Source: Flavobacterium sp. SH_e
Lineage (GTDB): Bacteria > Bacteroidota > Bacteroidia > Flavobacteriales > Flavobacteriaceae
Direction of reading: 5' to 3'
Length of the DNA stretch: 64,000 bases
Assembly: GCF_025717045.1 (NCBI RefSeq)
Contig: NZ_JAOVZN010000005.1
Coordinates: 62,001-126,000, forward strand
Shown: piece after piece, positions 7,369-16,436 of the stretch
How positions within the stretch are numbered: position 1 is the first letter of the stretch
Layout of the letters: each line of letters begins with the position of its first letter
Made by a program: the position numbers and the translations under genes
Notes under the pieces: model-generated
Seen by the model: only the letters and a program-made list of their open reading frames with translations
What the model was told of the DNA's origin: nothing
The model's database searches: none

Positions 7369-8024
7369 ATTCTAGTTTTAAAAAAAATTGTAATTAAAAA
7401 AAAACAGAAATAAAATAATTCGAATCCATCTCAGAATAACAGCTTTACGAATTTTAGAAATCATTCCATTGATGGGTATGTCTTTTAAATAATCAATGTA
7501 CCTATCTTAAAAGCAAAAAAAGAATTTCACGGCTCAATCCATTGGTTGTATAAAATAACTTTTAGAAAGTGTGAATTAGTACTTTTTTCCTCTTTTCGTT
7601 ATCATTTCTATACTAATTATAGATACAATTCTAACATTTAACCTTAGGTGTTACTTTTTTCTTTTTGAAGTTTCGACAAACACATAAATCATTTGCTCTT
7701 TTAATTGAGGTTTGTTACTTAAAACCCTAAAAAAATGAGCGACAAATTTTTTAAATTTTCTCAAAAAAATCATTTTTTAGGTTAATAAATCAGTGAAAGA
7801 AAATCAATCTGAAATCATTGAAATAAAATGTATCTCATTGATTTCTAGGGTGTAAAATTAATTATTATTTTTCTAAACTAATGTTAAAAAATGTTATTTT
7901 TTGTAAGTAAATACCAATTGTTAACATTGTAAGTCAATTTCACAAAGACTTAAGGTAAATTGAGTAGGTAAAATAGTAAAAATGCCTTATTTTTACCGTA
8001 TAATTATTAAACAAGAAAATCAAA
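7369..8024. other. Gene-free AT-rich region upstream of menB
   Basis: No frame above about 20 codons with gene-like features is visible on either strand. Two weak palindromes stand out: GAAATCATTGA with TCATTGATTTC around 7811-7847, and GTAAAAAT (7976-7983) with ATTTTTAC (7989-7996) ending 28 bases before the menB ATG. The latter could be an operator or leader hairpin. No TAnnTTTG box precedes menB at a useful distance. Confidence 0.5.
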
Positions 8025-8858
8025 ATGGATTGGATTACAGCCAGAGAATTTGAAGATATAACCTATAAAAAATGCAATGGAGTAGCGAGAATAGCCTTTA
8101 ACAGACCAAATGTTAGAAATGCTTTCCGTCCTAAAACTACTTCAGAATTATACCAAGCTTTTTACGATGCTCAAGAAGACACTTCAATTGGAGTTGTTTT
8201 ACTTTCTGCTGAAGGACCTTCAACAAAAGATGGAGTTTATTCTTTTTGTAGTGGTGGAGATCAAAATGCACGCGGACACCAAGGATACGTTGGAGATGAT
8301 GGTCAGCACCGTTTAAATATTTTAGAAGTACAGCGTTTAATTCGCTTTATGCCTAAAGTAGTTATTGCAGTAGTTCCAGGTTGGGCTGTAGGTGGCGGAC
8401 ATAGTTTGCATGTAGTTTGCGATATGACGCTTGCAAGTAAAGAACACGCCATTTTTAAACAAACAGATGCAGATGTAACAAGCTTTGATGGAGGTTACGG
8501 ATCTGCATATTTGGCTAAAATGGTGGGTCAGAAAAAAGCTCGTGAAATTTTCTTTTTAGGTAGAAATTATTCTGCACAAGAAGCTTTTGAAATGGGAATG
8601 GTAAATGCTGTAATTCCACACGATGAATTAGAAGCAACTGCTTACGAATGGGCGCAGGAAATTCTTCAAAAATCGCCAACATCTATAAAAATGCTGAAAT
8701 TTGCAATGAATTTAACAGACGATGGAATGGTTGGACAGCAAGTTTTTGCAGGAGAAGCAACTCGTCTAGCTTACATGACCGAAGAAGCTAAAGAAGGTAG
8801 AAATGCTTTCTTAGAGAAAAGAAAACCAAATTTCGGCGAAAATAAGTGGTTACCATAA
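8025..8858 (+). CDS. menB: 1,4-dihydroxy-2-naphthoyl-CoA synthase
   Basis: A 277-residue crotonase-fold enzyme that closes the second ring of the menaquinone headgroup from o-succinylbenzoyl-CoA. Hallmarks are FCSGGDQ at 75-80, the oxyanion-hole segment GWAVGGGHSLHVVCD at 119-133, and SFDGGYGSAYLAKMVGQKKAREIFF from 153. The segment KQTDADV (145-151) has Asp at the position occupied by Gly in bicarbonate-dependent E. coli MenB, which marks the type II bicarbonate-independent class. Length is typical. menA follows 102 bases later, after a repeat. Confidence 0.96.
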   Translation: MDWITAREFEDITYKKCNGVARIAFNRPNVRNAFRPKTTSELYQAFYDAQEDTSIGVVLLSAEGPSTKDGVYSFCSGGDQNARGHQGYVGDDGQHRLNILEVQRLIRFMPKVVIAVVPGWAVGGGHSLHVVCDMTLASKEHAIFKQTDADVTSFDGGYGSAYLAKMVGQKKAREIFFLGRNYSAQEAFEMGMVNAVIPHDELEATAYEWAQEILQKSPTSIKMLKFAMNLTDDGMVGQQVFAGEATRLAYMTEEAKEGRNAFLEKRKPNFGENKWLP

Positions 8859-8870
8859 AAAGTTAAAATT

Positions 8871-8935
8871 GTTTAAAGTTTCAGGTTTCAAGTTGCAAAA
8901 TTCAACACAAAACGTGAAACTTGAAAACTGAAACA
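8871..8935. repeat. Palindromic intergenic repeat (gtttcaagtt / aacttgaaac type)
   Basis: GTTTAAAGTTTCAGGTTTCAAG on the left is loosely complementary to GTGAAACTTGAAAACTGAAAC on the right. A close relative, inverted in order, lies at 63379-63425. It sits between menB and menA and contains no frame. Confidence 0.6.
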
Positions 8936-8960
8936 AAATTAAAAACTAAACAAAATATAA

Positions 8961-9923
8961 ATGAAACATTGGATTGAAGCCGCAAGACTGCGCACATTAC
9001 CTTTATCAGTTTCCGGAATTATAGTTGGAAGTATATATGCCTTGTCAAATCCAACAGAAACTATTAATACTCCAACAGAAGTTTTCAGCTGGAAAGTATT
9101 TGGTTTTGCATTATTGACAACATTAGGATTACAGGTTTTATCCAATTTCGCAAATGATTATGGTGACGGAGTAAAAGGTACCGATAATGCAGACAGAGTT
9201 GGGCCACAACGTGCTATTCAAAGTGGTGTTATTACGCCTCAGGCAATGAAAAAGGCTATTATCATTACATCATTATTGACTTTATTGTCTTCAATTATAT
9301 TGATTTATTTCGCTTTCGGAAAAGACAATTTTGGATACTCTATCTTTTTTCTATTGTTAGGAATTGCCGCTATTATTTCTGCAATTCGTTATACAGTTGG
9401 TAATTCAGCTTACGGTTACAGAGGATTTGGGGATTTATTTGTTTTCATTTTCTTCGGATTAGTGAGCACATTAGGAGTAAACTTTCTTTATGCAAAAGAA
9501 GTTGATCCGCTTTTAATTCTTCCAGCAGTAGCAATCGGATTATTGAGCGTTGGTGTTTTGAATTTGAATAATATGCGCGATCAAGAATCAGATAAAAAAG
9601 CAGGTAAAAATACAATCGTAGTGCAAATGGGAGCCGAAAAAGCTAAGATTTACCATTATACTTTGATTGTAGGCGCAATGCTTTTGGTGGTTATTTTCGC
9701 TATTTTAAGTGATTATAACTTCGATCAATATCTATTTGTATTGGCTTATATTCCATTAACAAAGCATTTAATCACGGTTTACAAAAACCAAGATCCAAAA
9801 TTATTAGACCCAGAATTAAAAAAACTGGCATTAAGTACATTCCTGCTTTCAATATTGCTTACAGTCTGTATGATTTCATTGATTTCAGACATTATTGTAA
9901 ACCTATTTTTAGGAGGAAGATAA
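8961..9923 (+). CDS. menA: 1,4-dihydroxy-2-naphthoate polyprenyltransferase
   Basis: A 320-residue UbiA-superfamily integral membrane enzyme with 8-9 predicted helices. It attaches the polyprenyl tail to DHNA with loss of CO2. The first Asp-rich prenyl-diphosphate/Mg motif is NFANDYGDGVKGTD (62-75); the second is NLNNMRDQESDKKAGK (about 202-217). RAIQSG at 84-89 is typical of MenA. The gene lies 102 bases after menB and 28 bases before the metallo-hydrolase gene, so co-transcription with the latter is likely. Confidence 0.95.
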   Translation: MKHWIEAARLRTLPLSVSGIIVGSIYALSNPTETINTPTEVFSWKVFGFALLTTLGLQVLSNFANDYGDGVKGTDNADRVGPQRAIQSGVITPQAMKKAIIITSLLTLLSSIILIYFAFGKDNFGYSIFFLLLGIAAIISAIRYTVGNSAYGYRGFGDLFVFIFFGLVSTLGVNFLYAKEVDPLLILPAVAIGLLSVGVLNLNNMRDQESDKKAGKNTIVVQMGAEKAKIYHYTLIVGAMLLVVIFAILSDYNFDQYLFVLAYIPLTKHLITVYKNQDPKLLDPELKKLALSTFLLSILLTVCMISLISDIIVNLFLGGR

Positions 9924-9951
9924 AACTACGTTAAACTTAAAACTTAACAAA

Positions 9952-10629
9952 ATGAAAATTACATACTACGGACACGCTTCATTAGGAATTGAAGTAGGGG
10001 GAAAACACATTATTGTGGATCCATTCATTACCGGAAACCCACAAGCAGCAGCAATCAACTTAAGCACTATCAGAGCCGATTATATTTTATTAACTCATGC
10101 GCACGCTGATCACGTTTTGGATGTTGAAGCAATTGCTAAAAATACAAATGCAGTTATTGTTTCTAATGCAGAAATTGCAAGTTATTATGCAAAAAAAGGA
10201 TTCAACTCTCATCCAATGAATCATGGTGGAAGCTGGAAATTTGATTTCGGAAAAGTGAAGTATGTAAATGCAATTCACTCAAGCAGTTTTCCGGATGGTT
10301 CTTATGGAGGAAACCCTGGAGGTTTTGTAATCGAAGGTGAGCACAAAAACATATACATCGCTGGAGATACTGCGTTGACATACGATATGAAATTGATTCC
10401 GCTTCGTACAAAATTGGATTTAGCAATTCTTCCAATCGGAAATAACTTTACAATGGATGTTGAAGATGCTATTATTGCTTCAGATTTTGTAGAATGCGAT
10501 AAAGTTTTAGGATATCATTTCGATACTTTTGGTTATATAGAAATTAATCATGAAGAAGCAATTCGCAAATTTTTCGATAAAGGGAAAGATTTAATGCTTT
10601 TACCAATAGGAGATTCTATTGAATTATAA
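9952..10629 (+). CDS. Metal-dependent hydrolase, UPF0173 metallo-beta-lactamase fold
   Basis: The 225-residue protein carries the metal-binding THAHADH motif (H49, H51, D53, H54), with a further conserved Asp in VDPF (D23) and later metal-ligand candidates in GDTALTYD and GYHFDTFG. This is the UPF0173/UlaG-like branch of the metallo-beta-lactamase superfamily, whose substrates are mostly unknown. It has no signal peptide. It begins 28 bases after menA and may be co-transcribed, but a role in menaquinone synthesis is only a guess from position. Confidence 0.88.
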   Translation: MKITYYGHASLGIEVGGKHIIVDPFITGNPQAAAINLSTIRADYILLTHAHADHVLDVEAIAKNTNAVIVSNAEIASYYAKKGFNSHPMNHGGSWKFDFGKVKYVNAIHSSSFPDGSYGGNPGGFVIEGEHKNIYIAGDTALTYDMKLIPLRTKLDLAILPIGNNFTMDVEDAIIASDFVECDKVLGYHFDTFGYIEINHEEAIRKFFDKGKDLMLLPIGDSIEL

Positions 10630-10632
10630 TTA

Positions 10633-10721
10633 GGAGCTAATCCCGCTGTACGCTATATCTTTTGTGGCTCCCGATAGTTGTCGGGACACCACAAAAGGAT
10701 ATCGCTACTATCGGGGGCTAA
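10633..10721. repeat. Flavobacterial palindromic repeat (AGCCCCGATAG...AGCGGGA family), inverted copy
   Basis: The 89-base element reads, on the minus strand, from TTAGCCCCCGATAGTAGCG through CCTTTTGTGG, an inner CCCGACAACTATCGGGAG hairpin, CCACAAAAG and AGCGGGATTAGCTC. A second, diverged member lies at 20681-20751 in the opposite orientation. Both are intergenic with nested inverted repeats, like a non-autonomous REP-type element. No coding capacity. Confidence 0.75.
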
Positions 10722-10806
10722 GACACTCAATTCCATAAGAAAGTTATTTGGCATAATCTATGTTATTCATTTAGTGAAGTTTTTAAAATAAAAATCATTT
10801 TAATCT

Positions 10807-12045
10807 GTGAAATCTGTGGCAATTAAAACATCCTCACAAAATTCAACTTTCAAAAAAATAATTCTATCTCTTTTAATTACTCTTTCCTTTAATGCGTTTG
10901 CTCAAAAAGACGGCTATTGGGACAAAGAGCGAGCTACAACCAAAGAAATTATGGTTCCTGCGCGTGATAGAATTTCTATACCAACAGAAGACTTACCAGT
11001 TGGAACCACAGAAATTGTATACAGAATCACACTTTTAGATAAAAACCAAGAAATGGCAAATAGCTTGGTTTCTTTATTAAAAGCTATTCCAGATCCAACA
11101 GGAGTAAGCCAAGGTTCTGCAGGTGCAGTTTTTCTAATGTCAAAAATTTCAGGTGATGACGAATGCACTTATTCAATTTTCACATCCAACGAAAACGCTA
11201 AGAAATATGTAGCAGATGGCAAAATTGATCAAGCTTGCTATTCTCAGGCAGAGCCTGTAAGCAAAGATGCTAAAAGATTATCTGTCAATAAATCATCTTG
11301 TTTAAAAGAGAATATTAGCACGATTTGGTTTGGCTTCGAAAGCAAAAACTGGCTATTAAGTCAAAAAGTAGTCTTAGAAGTTGTGCCTTGGGTAGATACA
11401 AAATTGAACCGAGGTTGGAATCAAGATAACAAAAACGAAATCATAAGTTTGTGCAAAACTTCTACAATGGCACAAAAAATGGCCAATTCTGATGATTTTT
11501 GCGTTTGTATCTTAAACAAAATCATGAAGCAATATCGCTATGATGAGTTTCAAAAATTATTGGCTGTAGAAAAAACAAAAGTGTACAAAGATTTTGGAAA
11601 CAGCTGCTACAAAGATGCTGATATTTCTAAAAATGTATTCAATGATTTAAGAACACAAGTTGCCTCTTTAATTAAAGCTCAAAAGTATAACGAAGCAATT
11701 CCGCAATTAAATACAATTGTAAACGAAGGAAAAGCAACGGCATTAGATTATAGTTCACTTGGATACTGCTATATTTTGACCAAACAATATGCAAAAGCCT
11801 TAAAAGCGCTTCAAGAAGGCGAAAAATTGGACGACACAGAATTATTAGTCAAATTAAATTTAGCACATACGTATTTGGTAAGTGATGATTACAGTGCAGC
11901 TAAGGCGATTTACAAAAAATATCAGACTCAAAATGTAACGGACAGTTTAAGTTGGGTTGCAAAAACCAAATTAGATTTTGCCGCATTTGAAAAAGCAGGT
12001 TTGCCATCGAAAGATTTTGAAAAAATCTTAAAATTATACAATTAA
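10807..12045 (+). CDS. Secreted tetratricopeptide-repeat protein of unknown function
   Basis: The 412-residue frame has a signal-like segment at about residues 16-33 (FKKIILSLLITLSFNAFA, then Q) and TPR helices at about 290-385 (KYNEAIPQLNTIVNEGKATA, then KQYAKALKALQEGEKL). The middle, with several cysteines, is unassigned. There is no ATG before the signal; the only upstream initiators are GTG at 10807 and 10816, both inside a copy of the AATCTGTGGCAA repeat, and a TAA lies just upstream. The start is therefore non-ATG or mis-set. It sits between the metallo-hydrolase gene and menC, 80 bases before the latter. Confidence 0.75.
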   Translation: MKSVAIKTSSQNSTFKKIILSLLITLSFNAFAQKDGYWDKERATTKEIMVPARDRISIPTEDLPVGTTEIVYRITLLDKNQEMANSLVSLLKAIPDPTGVSQGSAGAVFLMSKISGDDECTYSIFTSNENAKKYVADGKIDQACYSQAEPVSKDAKRLSVNKSSCLKENISTIWFGFESKNWLLSQKVVLEVVPWVDTKLNRGWNQDNKNEIISLCKTSTMAQKMANSDDFCVCILNKIMKQYRYDEFQKLLAVEKTKVYKDFGNSCYKDADISKNVFNDLRTQVASLIKAQKYNEAIPQLNTIVNEGKATALDYSSLGYCYILTKQYAKALKALQEGEKLDDTELLVKLNLAHTYLVSDDYSAAKAIYKKYQTQNVTDSLSWVAKTKLDFAAFEKAGLPSKDFEKILKLYN

Positions 12046-12125
12046 GATTCTTAGATATGGAGTGCTTCTCGAAGTTTTTTTTAAGCTTAGCACCTCAGTA
12101 TCTTAGCACCTTAGTATCTTAAAAA

Positions 12126-13160
12126 ATGAAAGCATCTTATCATAAATATTTACTAGAATTTAAACGTCCGTCTGGAACTTCCAGAGGAATTATGACCGAG
12201 AAAGAAACTTGGTTTATAATCTTGGAAGAAAACAGCAAAAGAGGAATAGGAGAGTGCGGTATACTGCGTGGCTTAAGCGCAGATGACCGCGCAGATTATG
12301 AAGAAAAACTAAAATGGGCTTGCGATAATATTCATTTAGGAGAAGCTGCACTTTGGAACGCCTTATTAGAATTTCCTTCAATCCAATTCGGAATTGAAAT
12401 GGCTTTTTTATCTCTTAAGAGCAAGAATCCATATCTTTTATTTCCTTCAGATTTTACACATAATTTAAAATCAATTGCGATAAACGGATTAGTTTGGATG
12501 GGCGAATCTGCTTTTATGAAACAGCAAATCGAAGAAAAATTAGCAGATGGTTTTAACTGTATAAAACTTAAAATTGGAGCTATTGATTTCGATAAGGAAC
12601 TGGAATTATTGCAATTTATTAGAAGTCATTTTTCGGCAGAGCAAATCGAAATTAGAGTTGATGCAAACGGTGCTTTTTCTTCATTAGAAGCTTTAGATAA
12701 ACTGAATCAATTAGATCAATTTCAGCTTCATAGTATAGAGCAGCCTATTAAAAAAGGTAATATTTTAGAAATGGCCGAATTGTGTAAACAAACACCTTTT
12801 CCTATTGCTTTAGACGAAGAATTAATTGGTGTATTTTCATTCGACGAAAAAGAAAAATTACTTCAAGAAATTATGCCTCAGTACATTATTTTAAAACCAA
12901 GTTTTATTGGTGGTTTTAAAGGTACTCAAGAATGGATCACTTTAGCAGAAAGGTATAATATAGGCTGGTGGATTACATCAGCGTTAGAAAGTAATATTGG
13001 TTTAAATGCTATTGCGCAATGGACATATACTTTAAATTCAGATATGCCACAAGGTTTAGGAACTGGAGCATTATATACTAATAATATAGATTGTCCGCTA
13101 GAAGTAAAAAATGGACACTTATGGTATAGTAACTCAAAAGAATGGGAATCCATTTTTTGA
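12126..13160 (+). CDS. menC: o-Succinylbenzoate synthase
   Basis: This 344-residue enolase-superfamily enzyme dehydrates SHCHC to o-succinylbenzoate. The catalytic lysine pair is KLK (K147, K149), metal ligands are D179 (RVDANGAF), E205 (EQPI) and D230 (ALDEEL), and the second catalytic lysine is K257 (LKPSFIGG). All residues of the MenC active site are therefore present. It ends the rightward men run; no menE (OSB-CoA ligase) follows, because the next two genes are on the minus strand. Confidence 0.95.
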   Translation: MKASYHKYLLEFKRPSGTSRGIMTEKETWFIILEENSKRGIGECGILRGLSADDRADYEEKLKWACDNIHLGEAALWNALLEFPSIQFGIEMAFLSLKSKNPYLLFPSDFTHNLKSIAINGLVWMGESAFMKQQIEEKLADGFNCIKLKIGAIDFDKELELLQFIRSHFSAEQIEIRVDANGAFSSLEALDKLNQLDQFQLHSIEQPIKKGNILEMAELCKQTPFPIALDEELIGVFSFDEKEKLLQEIMPQYIILKPSFIGGFKGTQEWITLAERYNIGWWITSALESNIGLNAIAQWTYTLNSDMPQGLGTGALYTNNIDCPLEVKNGHLWYSNSKEWESIF

Positions 13161-13162
13161 GT

Positions 13163-13257
13163 TGCCAAAGGTACAAAGTAACAAAGGTTCAAAGGTATAA
13201 GAGAGCAAAGCAGAAAACCTCTGATCCTTTGCAACTTTGTACCTTTGAACCTTTTTT
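13163..13257. repeat. Intergenic repeat acting as a convergent terminator
   Basis: AAAGGTTCAAAGGTA (13183-13197) is exactly complementary to TACCTTTGAACCTTT (13240-13254), with a T run after it. The text belongs to the caaaggtacaaag repeat family also seen at 2165. It lies between convergent menC and the HhH-protein gene and could end rightward transcription. Confidence 0.7.
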
Positions 13258-13803
13258 TTACTCTTTCCCTCCCAAAAGATTATCCTGCCAGTCTTTTAAT
13301 TCTTTCCATTTTCCTTGATAAGCCATTGATGCTTGTTTAGCCCATGTACTCGGGTTATGCATAGCGAAGTTTTCGCCACCAGCATCTAGGATAGATTGCA
13401 GTCTTTCTGTTGAAGTTAGAGATAGTTCGTGCCAAGTTTTTATTCCTGCGTCATTAAATAAAGCTTCGATTTTAGGGCCAATTCCTTCAACTATTTTCAA
13501 ATCATTTTCTTTTATTTTTTTGCCTAATACATTTTCAGCCAATGCCGCATCAAAAGGAATAATTACAGGAGCTGTAGCAGTAAATGATTGTGCTGTTGCT
13601 TTAGGTTTTGCTGCAAGATCAGCTTCTAAGGTAGAGATTCTTGCATTTAAATTTCGCGTATTAGCTTTGCACGCGTCTAAATCGGCTTGAAGCGATGCTG
13701 AAAGTGAATCATCATTTCTTGAGTTCATTTTTCCTAGTAAGTAACCCAAAATTCCACAAATTAAGCCAACTAGTATTGGTATTAAGATACAAGGTATATT
13801 CAT
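13258..13803 (-). CDS. Membrane-anchored protein with helix-hairpin-helix-like C-terminal domain
   Basis: The 181-residue protein has one N-terminal membrane helix (about 3-25, with GILGYLLGK), a coiled-coil stretch (about 32-66) and a C-terminal domain starting IVEGIGPKIEALFNDAGIKT (about 104-123). GIGPKIEALF is a helix-hairpin-helix signature also found in small domains of unclear function related to those appended to some ribosomal L21-like proteins. It follows the OmpA-like gene by 20 bases on the same strand and is probably co-transcribed. DNA binding is possible but unproven, given the membrane anchor. Confidence 0.7.
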   Translation of the reverse strand: MNIPCILIPILVGLICGILGYLLGKMNSRNDDSLSASLQADLDACKANTRNLNARISTLEADLAAKPKATAQSFTATAPVIIPFDAALAENVLGKKIKENDLKIVEGIGPKIEALFNDAGIKTWHELSLTSTERLQSILDAGGENFAMHNPSTWAKQASMAYQGKWKELKDWQDNLLGGKE

Positions 13804-13823
13804 GATCGTATATTTTTGATTAA

Positions 13824-14735
13824 TTATTTGATTGTAATTACTGTTCTTCGGTTTTCTGCTTTCCCTTCTGGAGTACTATTATCACCAATTGGATCGTCTG
13901 GACCTTTAGAGTTTGTTTCAATTTTGGCACTATCAATTCCGTTTTTAGAAAGATAATCTTTAGAGAATTCGGCTCTTTTTTGGCCTAGAACAATATTAGA
14001 ATCACGATTTCCAACATTATCAGAATGACCGACAACTAGAACTACAGCATCTTTTACATTTTCAATATATTTAGCAATATCAGCAACTTTTTGTTTCTCG
14101 GTATCGCTTAATGTTTGTCGGGATTGATTTGTATTGAAATGGAGAATCAGAGGATCTGCATTAATTTTAGTCTTTAATGCGTTCCATTCATCATTTGCAG
14201 TAGAAGTAGAATCGACAGTTTCAAATGAATAATCTGCAGGTCCTAGAAGAGTATCTGCGTTCATTTTCCATTTATCTAAAATTTCTCCTTTTGTATCAAA
14301 CTGACTTTCAGGTATTCCTTTTGAAACAAAATAATTTCTGATATCATTCGCTCTTGCTAAACCTAAATTTTCAAAAGTAGTTGAATTTGTTTCATCAGAG
14401 GTTGCATAACCAGTAATCGTTAATTTCTGCTTAGGATTTGCTTGCAAAAATGCTTTTAATTTGTCTATACCAGTTGTAATCGAGTCACTTACAGGCATAA
14501 TAAGCCTTGCGCTGTTTTTGAGGAACTTGAGATTATCATTTGTACGATATTCAATTCCCGAGCCATTTAATACAAACGGAACAAAATTGGGCTCTTGAAC
14601 AGTAGGGGAAGCTGTTTTTGGAGTATCATCCGTTGTTGTTTTCTCACAGCAGTTGCAGCAAAATTTTAGATATAAAAAAGTACCTAAAATAATCGTTACA
14701 GCAATGCCTAATAGATAGAGTGCTTTTTTAGACAT
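13824..14735 (-). CDS. OmpA-family protein with tandem OmpA-like domains
   Basis: The 303-residue protein starts with a membrane helix (about 5-25) followed by FCCNCC. Two OmpA/MotB-like peptidoglycan-binding domains follow: one at about 75-160 (KLTITGYATSDE, then GLARANDIRNYFVSKGI) and one at about 190-303 (VVLVVGHSDNVGNRDSN, GQKRAEFSKDYLSKNGID, AENRRTVITI). The anchor is an uncleaved helix rather than a beta-barrel, so it probably tethers the inner membrane to peptidoglycan. It heads an operon with the HhH-like protein. Confidence 0.87.
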   Translation of the reverse strand: MSKKALYLLGIAVTIILGTFLYLKFCCNCCEKTTTDDTPKTASPTVQEPNFVPFVLNGSGIEYRTNDNLKFLKNSARLIMPVSDSITTGIDKLKAFLQANPKQKLTITGYATSDETNSTTFENLGLARANDIRNYFVSKGIPESQFDTKGEILDKWKMNADTLLGPADYSFETVDSTSTANDEWNALKTKINADPLILHFNTNQSRQTLSDTEKQKVADIAKYIENVKDAVVLVVGHSDNVGNRDSNIVLGQKRAEFSKDYLSKNGIDSAKIETNSKGPDDPIGDNSTPEGKAENRRTVITIK

Positions 14736-14919
14736 AGATGATGAAATTAAGATTTTATCAAATTTAGTTAAAATAACAATGTGTAATGTGTTAATAATCA
14801 GTTATTTTAATATTTTAAATTTGTTTGTATTGTGATCAATTAACAAATTTTTGATTTTCTATAATTTCAGTAGCTTGATTAAAATGAGTAACTTGCATAA
14901 AAAATAATGTACATTTAAT

Positions 14920-15393
14920 ATGGTCGAAATAGAAAGAAAATTTCTTGTAAAATCTAACGACTTCAAGAATCAAGCTTTTGCTCAAAATAAGATCGCTCAG
15001 GGTTACTTGAGTTCTGCTCCTGAGCGTACAGTTAGGGTTAGAATTAAAGGACATAAAGGCTTTATCACAATCAAAGGAATTAGCCATAGTGGTGGTATGT
15101 CCCGTTTTGAATGGGAAAATGAAATTCCGCTAGATGAAGCTCAGGAATTATTGAAATTGTGCGAAAAAGGTAAAATTGAAAAAACTCGTTATGAAATAAA
15201 ATCTGGTGATCACGTATTTGAGGTTGATGAATTTTATGGAGAAAACGAAGGCTTAGTTATGGCTGAAATCGAATTAAATTCGGAAGACGAAGCTTTTGAA
15301 AAACCAGAATGGCTTGGTGAAGAAGTTACAAACGACGAGAGATACTATAACGCCTATTTAAGTAAAAATCCTTTTAAAGACTGGCAAAAATAA
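14920..15393 (+). CDS. CYTH-domain protein (inorganic triphosphatase type)
   Basis: The 157-residue protein opens with the CYTH signature EIERK (E3, E5, K7) and has the later basic and acidic tunnel residues: RTVRVRIKG, FITIKG, FEWENEI, KTRYEI, FEVDEFYG and GLVMAEIEL. Bacterial members of this length usually hydrolyse tripolyphosphate; adenylate cyclase activity is rarer. It is followed after one base by ypdA, so the pair forms an operon. An upstream long intergenic stretch has no clear -7 box. Confidence 0.9.
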   Translation: MVEIERKFLVKSNDFKNQAFAQNKIAQGYLSSAPERTVRVRIKGHKGFITIKGISHSGGMSRFEWENEIPLDEAQELLKLCEKGKIEKTRYEIKSGDHVFEVDEFYGENEGLVMAEIELNSEDEAFEKPEWLGEEVTNDERYYNAYLSKNPFKDWQK

Positions 15394-15394
15394 A

Positions 15395-16363
15395 ATGACA
15401 GAAGAAATATATGACCTTATTATTGTTGGTGGCGGTCCAATTGGTCTTGCCTGTGCAATAGAAGCCGAAAAGAAGAAATTAAAATATTTAATTATAGAAA
15501 AAGGCGCGATTGTAAATAGTATTTTTAATTATCCTCTTTACATGACCTTTTTCTCTACTGCAGAAAGATTAGAAATTGGTGAAATTCCGTTTAATTGTTT
15601 AGCACCAAAACCTGGACGTCAAGAGGCTTTGGAATACTATAGAAATATTCATCGTTACTTTAAATTCAATATTAATTTATTTGAAAAAGTAACTGATGTT
15701 CAGAAAAATAACGGAATTTTCAAAATCACTACCGATAAACAAAATTACGAATCTAAGAATGTTATAGTTGCAACAGGTTTCTATGATATCCCAATTGAAA
15801 TGGGTGTTTTAGGGGAAAATCTTCCAAAAGTTCGACATTATTACAAAGAAGCACACGAATATGCTTTTAGAAAAGTTTTGATTGTTGGGGCTAATAATTC
15901 TTCTGTAGATGCGGCTTTAGAATGCTGGCGAAAAGGAGCAGATGTAACAATGGTAATTCGTAAAAACGAAATCAATAGCCGTGTTAAATATTGGGTAAAA
16001 CCTGATATTGAAAATCGTATTGCCGAAGGAAGTATTAAAGCTTTTTTTCAATCAAATATTACTGAAATTCGAGAAGACGAAGTAGAAATTGAAACTCCAG
16101 ACGGAAAAATTACGATTGAAAATGATTTCGTCCTAGCCTTAACTGGCTACAAACCAGATTTAAATTTTCTTCAAAAAATGGGAATTAAGCTTTCTGAGGA
16201 TGAATTAAAAATTCCGTCTTACAATCCAGAAACGATGGAAACGAATATTGAAGGTTTATTTCTCGCTGGTGTTGTGTGTGGAGGAATGCAGACGCATAAA
16301 TGGTTTATTGAAAACTCGAGAATTCATGCTAATCTAATTATGGATTATATTAGCTCTAAATAA
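15395..16363 (+). CDS. ypdA: YpdA-family FAD/NADPH oxidoreductase (putative bacillithiol disulfide reductase)
   Basis: The 322-residue flavoprotein has the FAD motif VGGGPIGLACAIEAE near residue 11, the YpdA-specific segments NYPLYMTFFST and GRQEALEYYR, and the second nucleotide-binding motif VGANNSSVDAALEC near 168. Family members reduce bacillithiol disulfide with NADPH, and many Bacteroidota make bacillithiol. The biosynthetic genes bshA, bshB and bshC are not in this window. Translation starts one base after the CYTH stop. A palindromic repeat downstream separates it from convergent selO. Confidence 0.88.
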   Translation: MTEEIYDLIIVGGGPIGLACAIEAEKKKLKYLIIEKGAIVNSIFNYPLYMTFFSTAERLEIGEIPFNCLAPKPGRQEALEYYRNIHRYFKFNINLFEKVTDVQKNNGIFKITTDKQNYESKNVIVATGFYDIPIEMGVLGENLPKVRHYYKEAHEYAFRKVLIVGANNSSVDAALECWRKGADVTMVIRKNEINSRVKYWVKPDIENRIAEGSIKAFFQSNITEIREDEVEIETPDGKITIENDFVLALTGYKPDLNFLQKMGIKLSEDELKIPSYNPETMETNIEGLFLAGVVCGGMQTHKWFIENSRIHANLIMDYISSK

Positions 16364-16369
16364 AAAAAG

Positions 16370-16431
16370 TTTGCCACAGATTAAAGGGTTCAAAAGGATT
16401 AATCATTGAAATCTTTTTAATCTGTGGCAAA
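16370..16431. repeat. Palindromic repeat TTTGCCACAGATTAAA ... TTTAATCTGTGGCAAA
   Basis: A perfect 16-base inverted repeat (16370-16385 and 16416-16431) with a 30-base loop lies between convergent ypdA and selO, with A and T runs at the outer edges. Half-copies of the same word occur at 10790-10822, 18023-18078 and 18158-18186. It can serve as a bidirectional terminator. Confidence 0.8.
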
Positions 16432-16436
16432 AAAAA

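Noticed and set aside
7369..8024. Riboswitch or small protein upstream of menB
   Set aside because: No known riboswitch core or open frame was recognised; the weak palindromes could be chance in AT-rich DNA.
10090..10435. Minus-strand frames over the metallo-hydrolase gene
   Set aside because: Antisense shadows with repeated Cys/His from codon complement, not a zinc protein.
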